A stretch of 64,000 nt of DNA from Anaeromyxobacter dehalogenans 2CP-C (GCF_000013385.1 NC_007760.1:186001-250000), one strand, 5' to 3'. Shown: positions 25,815-34,697, counted from the first letter of the stretch. Translations and numbers: made by a program. The notes: a model not told the origin generated them from the sequence alone.

Positions 25815-26168
25815 ATGCGTGGACTTCGAGGCGCGACCCAGTGCTCGGCCAACACGGTCGAGGCGATCGAGGATGCGGTGACCGAGCTGTGCCGCGAGCT
25901 GACCTCGCGGAACCAGCTCGAGCCGCAGCAGATCGTGTGGGCGATCTTCACCGTCACCCATGACCTCGACGCCGACTTCCCGGCGCGCGCGGCGCGCGTG
26001 CAGGGCTGGAACGGGGTCCCGATGATCTGCTCGCAGGAGATCCCGGTCCCCGGCTCGATGCCGCGCGTCGTCCGGGTGCTCCTGCACGTGGACTCCGACG
26101 GTCCGCGCAACCACGTGTACCTGCGCGGCGCGCAGGCGCTGCGGCCCGACCTCCACGTGCGGCCGTGA
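25815..26168 (+). CDS. aroH: Chorismate mutase, AroH type
   Basis: The 117-residue protein matches the trimeric AroH class rather than the helical AroQ class: GLRGATQCSANTVEAIEDAV at the N-terminus (active-site Arg), a middle Arg/Glu region ending VPMICSQEIPVPGSMPRVVR and a C-terminal HVYLRGAQALRPDL. It rearranges chorismate to prephenate. It is the first gene of the aromatic operon and supplies substrate to the next gene, tyrA, 28 nt downstream. No Shine-Dalgarno precedes the ATG, in agreement with a near-leaderless transcript. Confidence 0.92.
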   Translation: MRGLRGATQCSANTVEAIEDAVTELCRELTSRNQLEPQQIVWAIFTVTHDLDADFPARAARVQGWNGVPMICSQEIPVPGSMPRVVRVLLHVDSDGPRNHVYLRGAQALRPDLHVRP

Positions 26169-26196
26169 CCGGCGCGGCCGGGGAGCGGAGGCGAGC

Positions 26197-27063
26197 GTGA
26201 ACGTCCCGACGAACAGGCCGCTCCCCGCGCTCCCGGGCCACCTGGGCGTGGTGGGGCTGGGCCTCATGGGCGCCTCGCTCGCCCGCGCCGCTCGCCGGGT
26301 GGACCGGGGCGTGCGCATCACCGCGGTGGAGCCGCGCGCTGAGGTGCGCGCGCGGGCGCTCGCCGACGGCGTGGCCGACCAGGTGTCCGCGGAGCCCGAC
26401 GCCGCGCTCGCCGGCTGCGGCGTGGTGGTGCTGTGCACGCCGGTCGCGACCATCGAGGCGCTGCTCGCGCCGGTCTCGGCCCTGCTCGCCGACGGCGCGG
26501 TGCTCACCGACGTGGGCGGCGCGAAGGAGCGGGTGGTGACGCTGGCGCGCGAGCGGGTCCGCCCCGGCGTCGCGTTCGTCGGCGCGCACCCCATGTTCGG
26601 CGGCCACGGCGGCTACGACGGCGCCACCGCGGAGAAGTGGTCGGCGGGCGGCACGGTGGCGATCTGCACCGACGGCGACGCCGCCGCGGTGGAGAAGGTC
26701 GCGGCGCTGCACCTCGCGCTCGGCGCCGGGGTCGAGCGCTGCACCGCCGCCGAGCACGACGCGGCGGTGGCGATGGTGTCGCACCTGCCGTACCTCGTCG
26801 CCTCGGCGCTCTCGGTGGCGGTGCGCGAGGCCGGCCCGCTCGCCATGCACCTCGCCGGCCCCGGCCTCAAGGACGCGACGCGCCTGGCCGAGTTCCCGTT
26901 CGACATCCAGGGCGAGGTGGCCCGGCGCAACGCCCACCTGCCGGAGGCGGCGCGCCGGCTGGAGCGGCACCTCGCCCGCATCCTCGCCGCCATCGCCGAG
27001 TCGCCGGAGTCGGCGCGCTCGGCCCTCGAGGCGGCCCGCGCCGCACGGGAGGAGCTGTTTTGA
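26197..27063 (+). CDS. tyrA: Prephenate dehydrogenase
   Basis: The 288-residue NAD(P)-dependent enzyme converts prephenate to 4-hydroxyphenylpyruvate for tyrosine. The Rossmann fold reads [19 protein letters not shown], with VEPRAEV after the second strand. The catalytic His lies in [16 protein letters not shown], and the C-terminal helical domain includes [15 protein letters not shown]. There is no fused chorismate mutase or ACT domain, so feedback control must lie elsewhere. The GTG start follows GGGGAGCGGAGG. Its stop overlaps the aroA TTG start. Confidence 0.92.
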   Translation: MNVPTNRPLPALPGHLGVVGLGLMGASLARAARRVDRGVRITAVEPRAEVRARALADGVADQVSAEPDAALAGCGVVVLCTPVATIEALLAPVSALLADGAVLTDVGGAKERVVTLARERVRPGVAFVGAHPMFGGHGGYDGATAEKWSAGGTVAICTDGDAAAVEKVAALHLALGAGVERCTAAEHDAAVAMVSHLPYLVASALSVAVREAGPLAMHLAGPGLKDATRLAEFPFDIQGEVARRNAHLPEAARRLERHLARILAAIAESPESARSALEAARAAREELF

Positions 27064-28382
27064 GCGCTGCCCCGACCTCCGGTCCCCTGACCTGCCGGCG
27101 CGCCGGCCCGCTGCGCGGCGCCATCGAGGTGCCCGGCGACAAGTCCATCTCGCACCGGAGCCTGCTGTTCGGCGCGCTCTCCACCGGGGAGACCCGCGTC
27201 ACCGGGCTGCTCGACGCCGAGGACGTCCACTCCACCCGCAAGGCGGTGGAGGCGCTCGGCGCCATCGTCCGCGAGGAGGGCGGCGAGGTGGTGGTGACGC
27301 CGCCCGCGACGCTGCGCGAGCCGGGCGACGTCATCGACTGCGGCAACTCCGGCACCAGCCTGCGCCTGCTCACCGGCGTGCTCTCCGGCGTGCCCGGCCT
27401 GTCGGTGCTCACCGGCGACGCCTCGCTGCGGCGGCGGCCGGTGCGGCGGGTGATCGACCCGCTCCGCGCCATGGGCGCGAACCTGTCCGCCCGCGACGGC
27501 GATCGCCTGCCGCCGGTGGTGGTCCGCGGCGGCCCGCTGCGCGGGGCGCGCCAGGTCCTCCCGGTGGCGAGCGCGCAGGTGAAGAGCGCGATCCTGCTCG
27601 CCGGGCTGTTCGCCGAGGGCGAGACCACGGTGGTGGAGCCGGAGAAGAGCCGGGACCACACCGAGCGCATGCTGCGCGGGATGGGCGTCCCGGTGAAGGT
27701 CTCGGGCCTGGAGGTGTCGGTCTCGGCGGCGCGGCCGGCCGGCGGGCGGGTGGACGTGCCCGGCGACATCTCCTCGGCGGCGTTCTTCCTCTGCGGCGCG
27801 GCCGCGCTCCCCGGCTCCGAGGTGACGGTCCGCAACCTGGGCGTGAACGAGACGCGCACCGGGCTCCTCGACGTGCTCCGGGCCATGGGCGCGGACGTGT
27901 GGCTCGCGAACCTGCGCGAGGTGGCGGGCGAGCCGCGCGCCGACGTCACCGTGCGCGCCGACCGGCTGGAGGCGACCGAGATCCGCGGCGCGACCATCCC
28001 GCGGCTCATCGACGAGCTGCCGGTGGTGATGGTCATGGCCACCCAGGCGCGCGGCCGCACGGTGATCCGCGACGCGAAGGAGCTCCGGGTGAAGGAGTCC
28101 GACCGGCTCGCCGCCATGGGCGAGACGCTGGCGCGCGCCGGCGCCCGCATCGAGCTCTACGAGGACGGCTGCGCCATCGAGGGGCCCACACCGCTGCGCG
28201 GCGTCGAGGTCCGCACGAGGCTCGACCACCGCATCGCCATGTCCATGGCGGTCGCCCAGCTGTTCTGCGGCGGCGAGCCGGTGGTGCTCGACGACGTGGC
28301 CTGCGTCGCGACCAGCTTCCCGAGCTTCTTCCGCCTGCTCGACCAGGTGGCCGCGCGGGTGTCCGTCGGAGGCGCGCCGTGA
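27060..28382 (+). CDS. aroA: 3-phosphoshikimate 1-carboxyvinyltransferase (EPSP synthase)
   Basis: The 440-residue enzyme joins PEP and shikimate-3-phosphate. Motifs are complete: [82 protein letters not shown] and [14 protein letters not shown]. The start is a rare TTG at 27060, overlapping the tyrA stop as TTGA, with GGGAGGAG seven bases upstream; no ATG or GTG lies near enough. Translational coupling probably compensates for the weak start codon. The stop overlaps the aroE GTG. Confidence 0.95.
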   Translation: MSAAPTSGPLTCRRAGPLRGAIEVPGDKSISHRSLLFGALSTGETRVTGLLDAEDVHSTRKAVEALGAIVREEGGEVVVTPPATLREPGDVIDCGNSGTSLRLLTGVLSGVPGLSVLTGDASLRRRPVRRVIDPLRAMGANLSARDGDRLPPVVVRGGPLRGARQVLPVASAQVKSAILLAGLFAEGETTVVEPEKSRDHTERMLRGMGVPVKVSGLEVSVSAARPAGGRVDVPGDISSAAFFLCGAAALPGSEVTVRNLGVNETRTGLLDVLRAMGADVWLANLREVAGEPRADVTVRADRLEATEIRGATIPRLIDELPVVMVMATQARGRTVIRDAKELRVKESDRLAAMGETLARAGARIELYEDGCAIEGPTPLRGVEVRTRLDHRIAMSMAVAQLFCGGEPVVLDDVACVATSFPSFFRLLDQVAARVSVGGAP

Positions 28383-29215
28383 TCACCGGGCGCACCGCGC
28401 TCTACGGCGTCGTCGGCCACCCGGTGGCGCACAGCCGCTCGCCGGAGATGCAGAACGCCGCGTTCGCGAAGCTGGGCGTGGACGCGGCGTACGTGGCGCT
28501 GCCGGTCGCGCCGGAGCGGATCGACGAGGCGCTCCGCGGCGCGCACGCGCTCGGGTTCCAGGGGCTGAACGTCACCGTGCCGCACAAGCCTCGGGCGGCG
28601 TCGCTGTGCCACGCGCTCGACCCGGTGGCGACCGCGGTGGGCGCCGCGAACACGCTGCGCAGGACCCGCGACGGCTGGGAGGGCTTCAACACCGACGCGC
28701 CCGCCTGCCGCACGCTGCTCGAGGCGGCCGGGGTGGCGCGCGGGGCGCGGGCGCTCCTGGTGGGCGCGGGCGGCGCGGCGCGCGCGGCGGCCTGGGCGCT
28801 CCTCCAGCTCGGGACCGAGCTCCGCGTGGCGGCGCGCCGCGAGGAGGCCGCCGCCGAGCTGTGCCGGGACCTCGCCGCCGCGGTGCCCGGCGCAGACGCG
28901 GCCACCGCCGACTTCGAGGACCTGGAGGCCGAGGCGGACGCCGCCGCGGTGGTGGTGAACGGGACGTCGGTGGAGCTGCCCGGGCACGAGGGCCGCCTGC
29001 CGCCGCTCCGGTTCCGCGCCGACCAGGTGGTGCTCGACTTCGTCTACGGCGACACCGAGCTCGCCCGCGCCGCGCGCGCGGGCGGCGCCCGGCTGGTCAC
29101 CGGCGAGCAGGTCCTGGTGCGCCAGGGCGCGCTCGCGTTCACGATCTGGACCGGCCTGCCCGCCCCCGAGGCGGACATGGCCCGCGCGCTCGAGGCGCGC
29201 GAGGGAGCGCGATGA
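28379..29215 (+). CDS. aroE: Shikimate dehydrogenase (NADP+)
   Basis: The 278-residue enzyme reduces 3-dehydroshikimate. It shows the substrate motif [19 protein letters not shown], the catalytic Lys in [33 protein letters not shown] and the NADP Rossmann loop [17 protein letters not shown] with basic residues after the second strand (VAARREEAA), which favours NADP. Start GTG at 28379 overlaps the aroA stop (GTGA), and its own stop overlaps the aroC ATG (ATGA). Confidence 0.94.
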   Translation: MITGRTALYGVVGHPVAHSRSPEMQNAAFAKLGVDAAYVALPVAPERIDEALRGAHALGFQGLNVTVPHKPRAASLCHALDPVATAVGAANTLRRTRDGWEGFNTDAPACRTLLEAAGVARGARALLVGAGGAARAAAWALLQLGTELRVAARREEAAAELCRDLAAAVPGADAATADFEDLEAEADAAAVVVNGTSVELPGHEGRLPPLRFRADQVVLDFVYGDTELARAARAGGARLVTGEQVLVRQGALAFTIWTGLPAPEADMARALEAREGAR

Positions 29216-30357
29216 CACTTCGGTACCTGACCGCCGGCGAGTCGCACGGCCCGGCGCTGGTCGCCATCGCCGAGGGCTTCCCGGCGGGGCTCCCGGTGGA
29301 CTTCGAGGCGGTGGACCGCGACCTGCGCCGCCGGCAGAAGGGCTACGGGCGCGGCGGCCGCATGAAGATCGAGACCGACGCGGCGCAGTTCCTGGCCGGG
29401 CTGCGCGGCGGGGTCACCACCGGCGCGCCCATCGCGCTCGCGGTCTGGAACAAGGACCACGAGAACTGGAAGGACCTCGTCTCGCCGTACGCGCGCGGCG
29501 GCCGGAAGTTCACCCAGGTGCGCCCCGGGCACGCCGACCTCGCCGGCGCGCTGAAGTACGGCCTCGACGACGCCCGCGACGTGCTGGAGCGGGCCAGCGC
29601 CCGGTCCACCGCGGTCATCGTGGCGCTCGGCGCGCTCGCGAAGGCGCTGCTCTCGAGCCAGGGCGTGGAGGTGTGCTCGCGGGTGGTGGCCATCGGCCCG
29701 CGCGACATCCGGCCGGACGCGCCGCCCACGCCGGCGCAGCGCGACGCCATCGAGGCCTCCGACCTGCACGTGGACGACGAGGCGCTCGCCGCCGAGTGGC
29801 GCGCGCTCATCGACGCGGAGAAGGCCCGCGGCGGCTCCATCGGCGGCGCGTTCGACGTGTACGCGACCGGGCTCCCCATCGGCCTCGGCAGCCACGTCCA
29901 CCCGGACCGCCGCCTCGACGCCCGCCTCGCCGGCGCGCTCTGCGGCGTGCAGGCCATCCGCGCGGTGGAGATCGGCGACGGCACGCAGGTGGGCCGCCCC
30001 GGCTACGAGTTCCACGACGCCATCCACCACGACCCGGCCCGCGGCTTCTGGCGCGAGACGAACCGCGCCGGCGGGCTGGAGGGCGGCATGACCGACGGCA
30101 TGCCGCTACGCGTGCGCGCCTACATGAAGCCCATCCCCACCATGCTCCACCCGCTCGCCACGGTGGACCTCGCCACCCGCGCGGCCACCCAGGCCCGCTA
30201 CGAGCGCAGCGACGTGTGCGCGGTGCCGGCGGCCGCGGTGGTGGGCGAGGCGGTGGTGGCCTGGGAGCTCGCGAACGCGCTCCTCGAGAAGTTCGGCGGC
30301 GACACCGTCGAGGACGTCCGCCGGGCGGTGGAGGCGTATGCCGCTCGGATCCGCTGA
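29212..30357 (+). CDS. aroC: Chorismate synthase
   Basis: The 381-residue enzyme forms chorismate from EPSP using reduced FMN. Conserved segments include [53 protein letters not shown] and [18 protein letters not shown]. The usual SARETA motif reads SARSTA here, a minor deviation. It requires reduced flavin, compatible with an anaerobically capable host. The last 20 bases overlap the aroK start. Confidence 0.95.
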   Translation: MTLRYLTAGESHGPALVAIAEGFPAGLPVDFEAVDRDLRRRQKGYGRGGRMKIETDAAQFLAGLRGGVTTGAPIALAVWNKDHENWKDLVSPYARGGRKFTQVRPGHADLAGALKYGLDDARDVLERASARSTAVIVALGALAKALLSSQGVEVCSRVVAIGPRDIRPDAPPTPAQRDAIEASDLHVDDEALAAEWRALIDAEKARGGSIGGAFDVYATGLPIGLGSHVHPDRRLDARLAGALCGVQAIRAVEIGDGTQVGRPGYEFHDAIHHDPARGFWRETNRAGGLEGGMTDGMPLRVRAYMKPIPTMLHPLATVDLATRAATQARYERSDVCAVPAAAVVGEAVVAWELANALLEKFGGDTVEDVRRAVEAYAARIR

Positions 30358-30826
30358 GACGCTGGCGCTCACCGGCATGATGGGCTCGGGGAAGTCCACC
30401 GTGGCCCCGCTGCTGGCGCGCTGGCTGGGCCGGCCGCTGGTGCGGCTCGACGACGAGATCGTGCGCGCGGCGGGCAAGCCCATCGCCCGGGTGTTCGCCG
30501 AGGACGGCGAGGGGCGCTTTCGCGCGCTGGAGCGCGCCGCGGTGGCCGCCCTCCCGGCGGGCGCGGTGGCCGACCTGGGCGGAGGCGCGTTCTGCGACCC
30601 GCACGGCGCCGCGCGCCTGCTCGCCACCGCGCGGGTGGTGTTCCTCGACGTCTCCGCGCAGGAGGCCGCGCGCCGCATCGGCGACGATCCCGCCCGCCCG
30701 CTCGCCGGGCGCTGGGAGGCGCTGCTCGCGCGCCGGCTGCCGCTCTACCGCCGCGCCCACCTCACCGTCCACGTGGACGGCCTCACGCCCGAGGCGGTGG
30801 CCCGGCGCGTCCTGGAGTCGCTATGA
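30338..30826 (+). CDS. aroK: Shikimate kinase
   Basis: The 162-residue P-loop kinase ([15 protein letters not shown]) phosphorylates shikimate. It has the substrate-binding Asp in [18 protein letters not shown], the [11 protein letters not shown] segment, the Walker-B-like GGG in [11 protein letters not shown] and the lid [18 protein letters not shown]. The protein is slightly short but complete. Its ATG lies inside the aroC 3' end (20-bp overlap), and its stop overlaps the aroB ATG. Confidence 0.92.
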   Translation: MPLGSAETLALTGMMGSGKSTVAPLLARWLGRPLVRLDDEIVRAAGKPIARVFAEDGEGRFRALERAAVAALPAGAVADLGGGAFCDPHGAARLLATARVVFLDVSAQEAARRIGDDPARPLAGRWEALLARRLPLYRRAHLTVHVDGLTPEAVARRVLESL

Positions 30827-31992
30827 GCCGGAGCCGCAAGCCCCACGCCGCCCTCTACGAAGCCGAGGCCGAGGCCGGCGCCGCGGTCACCGAGGTCATC
30901 GCGGCGCGGCAGGGCGACCACGCCTACGAGGTGCGCGTCGGCCCCGGCGCGGCGGCGGCGCTCCCCGCGCTCGCCGACGAGCACGACGCGGTGGCGCTCG
31001 TCTCCTGCCGCCGGGTGCTCTCGACGGCGTTCGGCAAGGACGTGCTCGCCCGGCTGCGCCGCGAGACGCCGCTCGCGCTCGTGCACGCGCTCCCCGACGG
31101 CGAGGCGGGCAAGACGCTCGCCGAGCTGGAGCGGGCCGCGACGAGGCTGCTCCGCGCCGGCGGCACGCGGCGCACGCTGGTGGTGGCGCTGGGCGGCGGC
31201 GCGGTGAGCGACGCGGCCGGCTTCCTCGCCGCGACCTACATGCGCGGCGTGCCCTGGGTGGCGGTGCCCACCACGCTCCTCGCCATGGTGGACGCGGCCA
31301 TCGGCGGCAAGACCGCGGTGAACCTGCCCGCCGCGAAGAACGCGGTGGGCGCGTTCCACCCGCCGGGCGCGGTGCTGGCGGACCCCGCCGCGCTCCGCAC
31401 CCTGCCGCGCCGCGAGCTCTCGAGCGGCCTCGGCGAGGTGCTGAAGTACGGCGCGCTCCAGCCGGCGCTGCTCGACGCGTTCGCGGCGCTCGGCGCCGCC
31501 GCGCCGGATCCGGCGGTGATCGCCACCTGCGCCCGCATGAAGGTGGACGTGGTGGCGGACGATCCGACCGAGCACGGGCCCCGCAAGCTCCTCAACCTGG
31601 GCCACACCTTCGGGCACGGGGTGGAGGCGGCCGGGCGGTTCTCGCGCTACACGCACGGCGAGGCGGTCGCGGTGGGGCTCGCGTTCGCGTTCCGGCTGGC
31701 GGCGCGGATGGGCCGGGTGGACGGCGCCGCGGCGGAGCGGGTGGAGGCGGCGGTCGCCGGGGCCGGGCTGCCGGTCCGGGTCCCGCCGGCGATCGCGCGT
31801 GCCGCCGCGCGCCTGATGGCGTACGACAAGAAGCGGGCGGCCGGCGGGCTGCGCTGGGTGCTGCCGGCGGCCGTCGAGGGCGGCTGGCGGGTGGAGTGGG
31901 ACGTCGAGGCGGAGCCGGCGGCGGTCGAGGCGGCGGTGGCGGAGATCTCGGAGGCGCGGGCGGGCGGCCGCGCCGGGCGGAGGGCGCGATGA
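30823..31992 (+). CDS. aroB: 3-dehydroquinate synthase
   Basis: The 389-residue NAD+- and zinc-dependent enzyme cyclises DAHP. The NAD site reads ALGGGAVSDAAGFLAATYMRG, followed by the hallmark VPTTLLAMVDAAIGGKTAVN. Zinc ligands lie in SSGLGEVLKYG (Glu), NLGHTFGHGVEAA (His) and YTHGEAVAVGLAF (His). An extra 30 residues at the N-terminus precede the conserved fold. Start and stop both overlap neighbours by four bases. Confidence 0.94.
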   Translation: MSRSRKPHAALYEAEAEAGAAVTEVIAARQGDHAYEVRVGPGAAAALPALADEHDAVALVSCRRVLSTAFGKDVLARLRRETPLALVHALPDGEAGKTLAELERAATRLLRAGGTRRTLVVALGGGAVSDAAGFLAATYMRGVPWVAVPTTLLAMVDAAIGGKTAVNLPAAKNAVGAFHPPGAVLADPAALRTLPRRELSSGLGEVLKYGALQPALLDAFAALGAAAPDPAVIATCARMKVDVVADDPTEHGPRKLLNLGHTFGHGVEAAGRFSRYTHGEAVAVGLAFAFRLAARMGRVDGAAAERVEAAVAGAGLPVRVPPAIARAAARLMAYDKKRAAGGLRWVLPAAVEGGWRVEWDVEAEPAAVEAAVAEISEARAGGRAGRRAR

Positions 31993-32459
31993 TCCTGATC
32001 GTCAACGGTCCGAACCTGAACCTGCTGGGCGAGCGCGAGCCGGACGTGTACGGCCGCAGCACGCTCGCCGACGTGGAGCAGCTCGTCCGCGACGCCTGCG
32101 CGGCCTGGGACGTGGAGGTGAAGGCGTTCCAGTCCAACCACGAGGGCGCGATCCTCGACTTCCTGCAGGAGCACCGGAAGAAGGCCCGCGGGGTCATCCT
32201 GAACGCCGGGGCGCTCACGCACACGAGCTACGCGCTCCACGACTGCCTGAAGGCGATGCCCGCGCCGGCGGTGGAGGTGCACATCTCCAACATCCACCAG
32301 CGCGAGGCGTTCCGGCACGTGAGCGTCATCGCCCCGGCCTGCCGCGGGCAGATCGTGGGCCTGGGGATCCGCGGCTACCTGCTCGCGGCGGAGTGGCTCT
32401 GCGCCGAGATCGGCGCGCAGCCGCGCGGCAGCGAGGACCGCAAGAAGCCGAGCCCGTAG
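31989..32459 (+). CDS. aroQ: Type II 3-dehydroquinate dehydratase
   Basis: The 156-residue flavodoxin-like dodecamer-type enzyme dehydrates 3-dehydroquinate. Motifs: LIVNGPNLNLLGEREPDVYG (catalytic Arg and Tyr), FQSNHEGAILDFL, NAGALTHTSYALHD and VHISNIHQREAFRHVSVIAP, with catalytic His in the HISN region. The ATG overlaps the aroB stop. It completes the route from DAHP to chorismate within this operon. Confidence 0.95.
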   Translation: MILIVNGPNLNLLGEREPDVYGRSTLADVEQLVRDACAAWDVEVKAFQSNHEGAILDFLQEHRKKARGVILNAGALTHTSYALHDCLKAMPAPAVEVHISNIHQREAFRHVSVIAPACRGQIVGLGIRGYLLAAEWLCAEIGAQPRGSEDRKKPSP

Positions 32460-32469
32460 CCCGGCGGCC

Positions 32470-33474
32470 GTGCCGAGGGTCGCCGTCCTCCTCCCCGCGC
32501 GCGACGCCGCCCGCACCGTGCGGGCCGCGGCCGCGTCGATCCTGCGCCAGACCGAGCGCGACCTCTCGCTCGTGTGCGTGGACGACGGCTCGCGCGACGG
32601 CACCGCCGAGGTGCTGGAGCGGCTCGCCGCGCGCGACCGGCGCGTGCGCCTGCTGCGCGGCCCCGGCGAGGGGATCGCCCGGGCGCTGCAGCGGGGCCTC
32701 GCCGCCTGCGACGCCGAGGTGGTGGCGCGGATGGACGCCGACGACGTGGCCCACCCGCGCCGGCTCGCGCTCCAGCTCGCCGCGCTCCACGCCGATCCGT
32801 CGCTCGCCGCGCTGGGCGGGCGGGTCCGGCTCTTCCCGCGCGCGGCGGTGCGCCCGGGCATGGCCCGCTACGCGGCGTGGCTGAACGGCCTCGTCACGCC
32901 CGCGCTCGTCGAGCGCGACCTGCTGGTGGAGGCGCCGCTCGTCCACCCCGCGGCCGCGATCCGGCGCGACGCGCTGGAGCGCGCCGGCGGCTGGCGCGAC
33001 GGCCCGTTCCCGGAGGACTACGATCTCTGGCTGCGCCTCGCGGCCGGGGGCGGGCGGCTCGGCAACCTGGCCGAGCCGGTGCTCGCCTGGCGCGAGTCGC
33101 CCGGGCGGCTCACCCGCACCGACCCGCGCTACGCGCTCGCCCGCCACGTGGCGCTGAAGTGCGCGCACCTCGCCCGCCACGTGCTCCGCGGCGCGCCGGA
33201 GGTGGCGCTGTGGGGGGCCGGGGAGACCGGCCGCGCGTTCTCCGACGCGCTCCGCGCCGAGGGGATCGCCACCGCCGTCTTCGTCGAGGTCGATCGCAAG
33301 AAGATCGGCCGCACCGTGCGCGGGGCGCCGGTGGTCTCCTACGAGGAGGTCGGCCGGCTGCGCGGGCTGCCGCTGCTGGTGGCGGTGGGCGCGCCCGGCG
33401 CGCGCGACCTCATCCGCGCCGAGCTCGCCCGCGCCGGCCTCGAGGAGCTGGCCGACTACCGCTGCGTGGCTTGA
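32470..33474 (+). CDS. Family 2 glycosyltransferase fused to a Rossmann-like domain
   Basis: The 334-residue protein has an N-terminal GT-A domain (about residues 1-230) with VAVLLPARDAARTV, the nucleotide-binding VCVDDGSRDGTAEVL, the metal-binding ARMDADDVAHPRRL and FPEDYDLWLRLA. The last 100 residues form a second domain starting EVALWGAGETGRAFSDALR with VSYEEVGRLRGLPLLVAVGA, resembling the PglD-N/CoA-binding Rossmann fold. The GTG start is 10 nt after aroQ, so it is co-transcribed with the aromatic genes although no link between the functions is obvious. Acceptor and donor are unknown. Confidence 0.75.
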   Translation: MPRVAVLLPARDAARTVRAAAASILRQTERDLSLVCVDDGSRDGTAEVLERLAARDRRVRLLRGPGEGIARALQRGLAACDAEVVARMDADDVAHPRRLALQLAALHADPSLAALGGRVRLFPRAAVRPGMARYAAWLNGLVTPALVERDLLVEAPLVHPAAAIRRDALERAGGWRDGPFPEDYDLWLRLAAGGGRLGNLAEPVLAWRESPGRLTRTDPRYALARHVALKCAHLARHVLRGAPEVALWGAGETGRAFSDALRAEGIATAVFVEVDRKKIGRTVRGAPVVSYEEVGRLRGLPLLVAVGAPGARDLIRAELARAGLEELADYRCVA

Positions 33475-33490
33475 GGCGCGCCCGCCGCGT

Positions 33491-33564
33491 CCGCTCACCC
33501 TTCGACTTCGGCTCGCCCTTCGACTCCGGCGAGCCTGCGGCTCGCCTACGCTCAGGGTGAGCGG
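33491..33564. repeat. REP-like palindromic element between convergent genes
   Basis: An outer inverted repeat (CCGCTCACCCT at 33491-33501, AGGGTGAGCGG at 33554-33564) encloses inner complementary blocks GGCTCGCC, GGCGAGCC and GGCTCGCC and a repeated CTTCGACT. It can fold as a long cruciform and lies between the convergent glycosyltransferase and bacterioferritin genes, so it may also serve as a bidirectional terminator. Confidence 0.65.
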
Positions 33565-33573
33565 GCGCGCCGG

Positions 33574-34050
33574 TCAGGAGTCCTTCTTGAGCTGCTCGGT
33601 CAGGTAGTTCTGCACGCCGATCTGGTCGATGGCGGTGAGCTGCGTCTCGAGCCAGTTCGCGTGCTCCTCCTCGCCCTCCAGGATGTCCTCGAGGAGGTCG
33701 GCGGAGCCGTTGTCGCCGGCGTTCCGGCAGGTCTCGATGCCGCGGTTCAGCACGCCGATGGCGTGCTTCTCGAGGTCGAGGTCCGCCGCGAGGATCTCGG
33801 GCACGCTCTCGCCGATGTTGATCTTGGCGAGCTTCTGCACGTTCGGCATGCCGTCGAGGTACAGGATGCGCTCGATCAGGTGATCGGCGTCCTTCATCTC
33901 GTCGATCGACTCGGCCCGGAACTTCGCGTACAGGCGGTCGTAGCCCCAGTTCTCGCAGACGCGCGCGTGCAGGAAGTACTGGTTGATGGCAGTGAGCTCG
34001 TTGGTGAGCACCTCGTTCAGCACGTCGAGCACCTTGGCGTCGCCCTTCAT
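33574..34050 (-). CDS. bfr: Bacterioferritin
   Basis: The 158-residue protein aligns without gaps to E. coli Bfr. Heme ligand Met52 is present in ESIDEMKDADHLIERI. Ferroxidase residues Glu18 (NELTAINQYF), Glu51, Glu94, Glu127 and His130 are retained, but the position of His54 is Asp. It should form a 24-subunit iron-storage shell with inter-subunit heme. The ATG at 34050 is preceded by GGAGGGG. It is the last gene of a minus-strand iron cassette with bfd (125 nt upstream) and a Fur-domain mini-protein. Confidence 0.93.
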   Translation of the reverse strand: MKGDAKVLDVLNEVLTNELTAINQYFLHARVCENWGYDRLYAKFRAESIDEMKDADHLIERILYLDGMPNVQKLAKINIGESVPEILAADLDLEKHAIGVLNRGIETCRNAGDNGSADLLEDILEGEEEHANWLETQLTAIDQIGVQNYLTEQLKKDS

Positions 34051-34175
34051 CACCCCTCCGATCGTTGTCCGGGTCCGGCGCCGGCCGGCGCACCGAAGCC
34101 TAGCGGCGGGGAGGGCGCGCGGCTCGGACGGGCCCCAACTGAGCGTCACCGGGGGCCGCGGGGCGGCGTGGGCGA

Positions 34176-34388
34176 TCAGGCGGCGTCGCGCCGGGGCGCG
34201 GCCCGGGCGCGCGCGCACGCCGGCGCGGTCGCGGCGCCGCCCGCGTGCACCTTCGCCAGGGCGGCCACGCAGCAGCGGCAGGCGGTGCCGGCGCCGGTCT
34301 CGGCGATCACCTGGCGGAGCGAGGCGCCCTCGGCCGCGCGCCGGCGCACCAGCGAGTCGGACACGTTGAAGCAGAGACAGACGATCAC
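34176..34388 (-). CDS. bfd: Bacterioferritin-associated ferredoxin ([2Fe-2S] BFD-like)
   Basis: The 70-residue protein begins IVCLCFNVSD and has the BFD [2Fe-2S] pattern CxC at the start and CxxC in GTACRCCVAAL about 30 residues later. In other bacteria Bfd donates electrons to bacterioferritin heme to release stored iron. The GTG start at 34388 overlaps the stop of the upstream Fur-domain gene (GTGA), matching the family N-terminus; an ATG four codons earlier is possible. The C-terminal 20 residues are a basic Ala-rich tail absent from most homologues. Confidence 0.88.
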   Translation of the reverse strand: MIVCLCFNVSDSLVRRRAAEGASLRQVIAETGAGTACRCCVAALAKVHAGGAATAPACARARAAPRRDAA

Positions 34389-34624
34389 GCCCGCCCCCAT
34401 CCGCGCGGCAGCGGAGCCGCCGCGCCGGCGCGGCACGCGGCGCAGCAGCCGAACAGCCGCAGCCGCGGGGCGCGCACCTCGAAGCCGTTCCGCGACGCGG
34501 CGGAGGCGGCGAGCGCGCCGAGGTCGGGGTCGATGGCCACCACCGCGCCGCAGCGCGTGCAGACGAGCGCGCAGGCCGGCTCGGCGGTGGCGGAGGAGGG
34601 GACGGGATCGCGGGGAGGGTGCAC
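34385..34624 (-). CDS. Fur C-terminal-domain-only mini-protein
   Basis: The predicted 79-residue protein matches only the dimerisation/zinc half of Fur: ALVCTRCGAVVAIDPD, then helix LGALAASAASRNGFEV, strand APRLRLFG and CCAACR, which gives the two CxxC structural zinc pairs. The whole N-terminal winged-helix DNA-binding domain is absent, and the His cluster of the regulatory site is missing. I chose GTG at 34624 because GGAG sits five bases upstream and the alternative ATG at 34666 would put a Fur box inside the gene. It is coupled to bfd by a four-base overlap. It could buffer zinc or iron, or form mixed dimers with full-length Fur; this is inference. Confidence 0.6.
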   Translation of the reverse strand: MHPPRDPVPSSATAEPACALVCTRCGAVVAIDPDLGALAASAASRNGFEVRAPRLRLFGCCAACRAGAAAPLPRGWGRA

Positions 34625-34644
34625 CGGGGCTCCGGAGATGATGT

Positions 34645-34659
34645 TGAGAATGACTCTCA
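34645..34659. promoter_or_regulatory. Fur box (7-1-7 inverted repeat)
   Basis: TGAGAAT-G-ACTCTCA is a 7-1-7 inverted repeat with a single mismatch, the classical shape of a Fur operator. It lies 21-35 nt upstream of the mini-Fur GTG start and just downstream of a possible -10 (GATAGT on the minus strand). Bound Fur would therefore cover the transcription start of the iron cassette. Confidence 0.65.
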
Positions 34660-34683
34660 CTATCATGGGCGCGGCCGGCCGTC

Positions 34684-34697
34684 ATGACGCCCGTCAA
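34684..34697. promoter_or_regulatory. FNR/DNR-like site upstream of the iron cassette
   Basis: On the minus strand the sequence reads TTGAC-GGGC-GTCAT, nine of ten bases of a TTGAC-N4-GTCAA palindrome. Its centre lies about 66 nt upstream of the mini-Fur start codon and about 38-40 nt from the likely transcription start. Confidence 0.5.

Noticed and set aside
34385-34666. ATG at 34666 as the start of the Fur-domain gene
   Set aside because: The Fur box would fall inside the coding region and no Shine-Dalgarno is present; GTG at 34624 has GGAG at good spacing.
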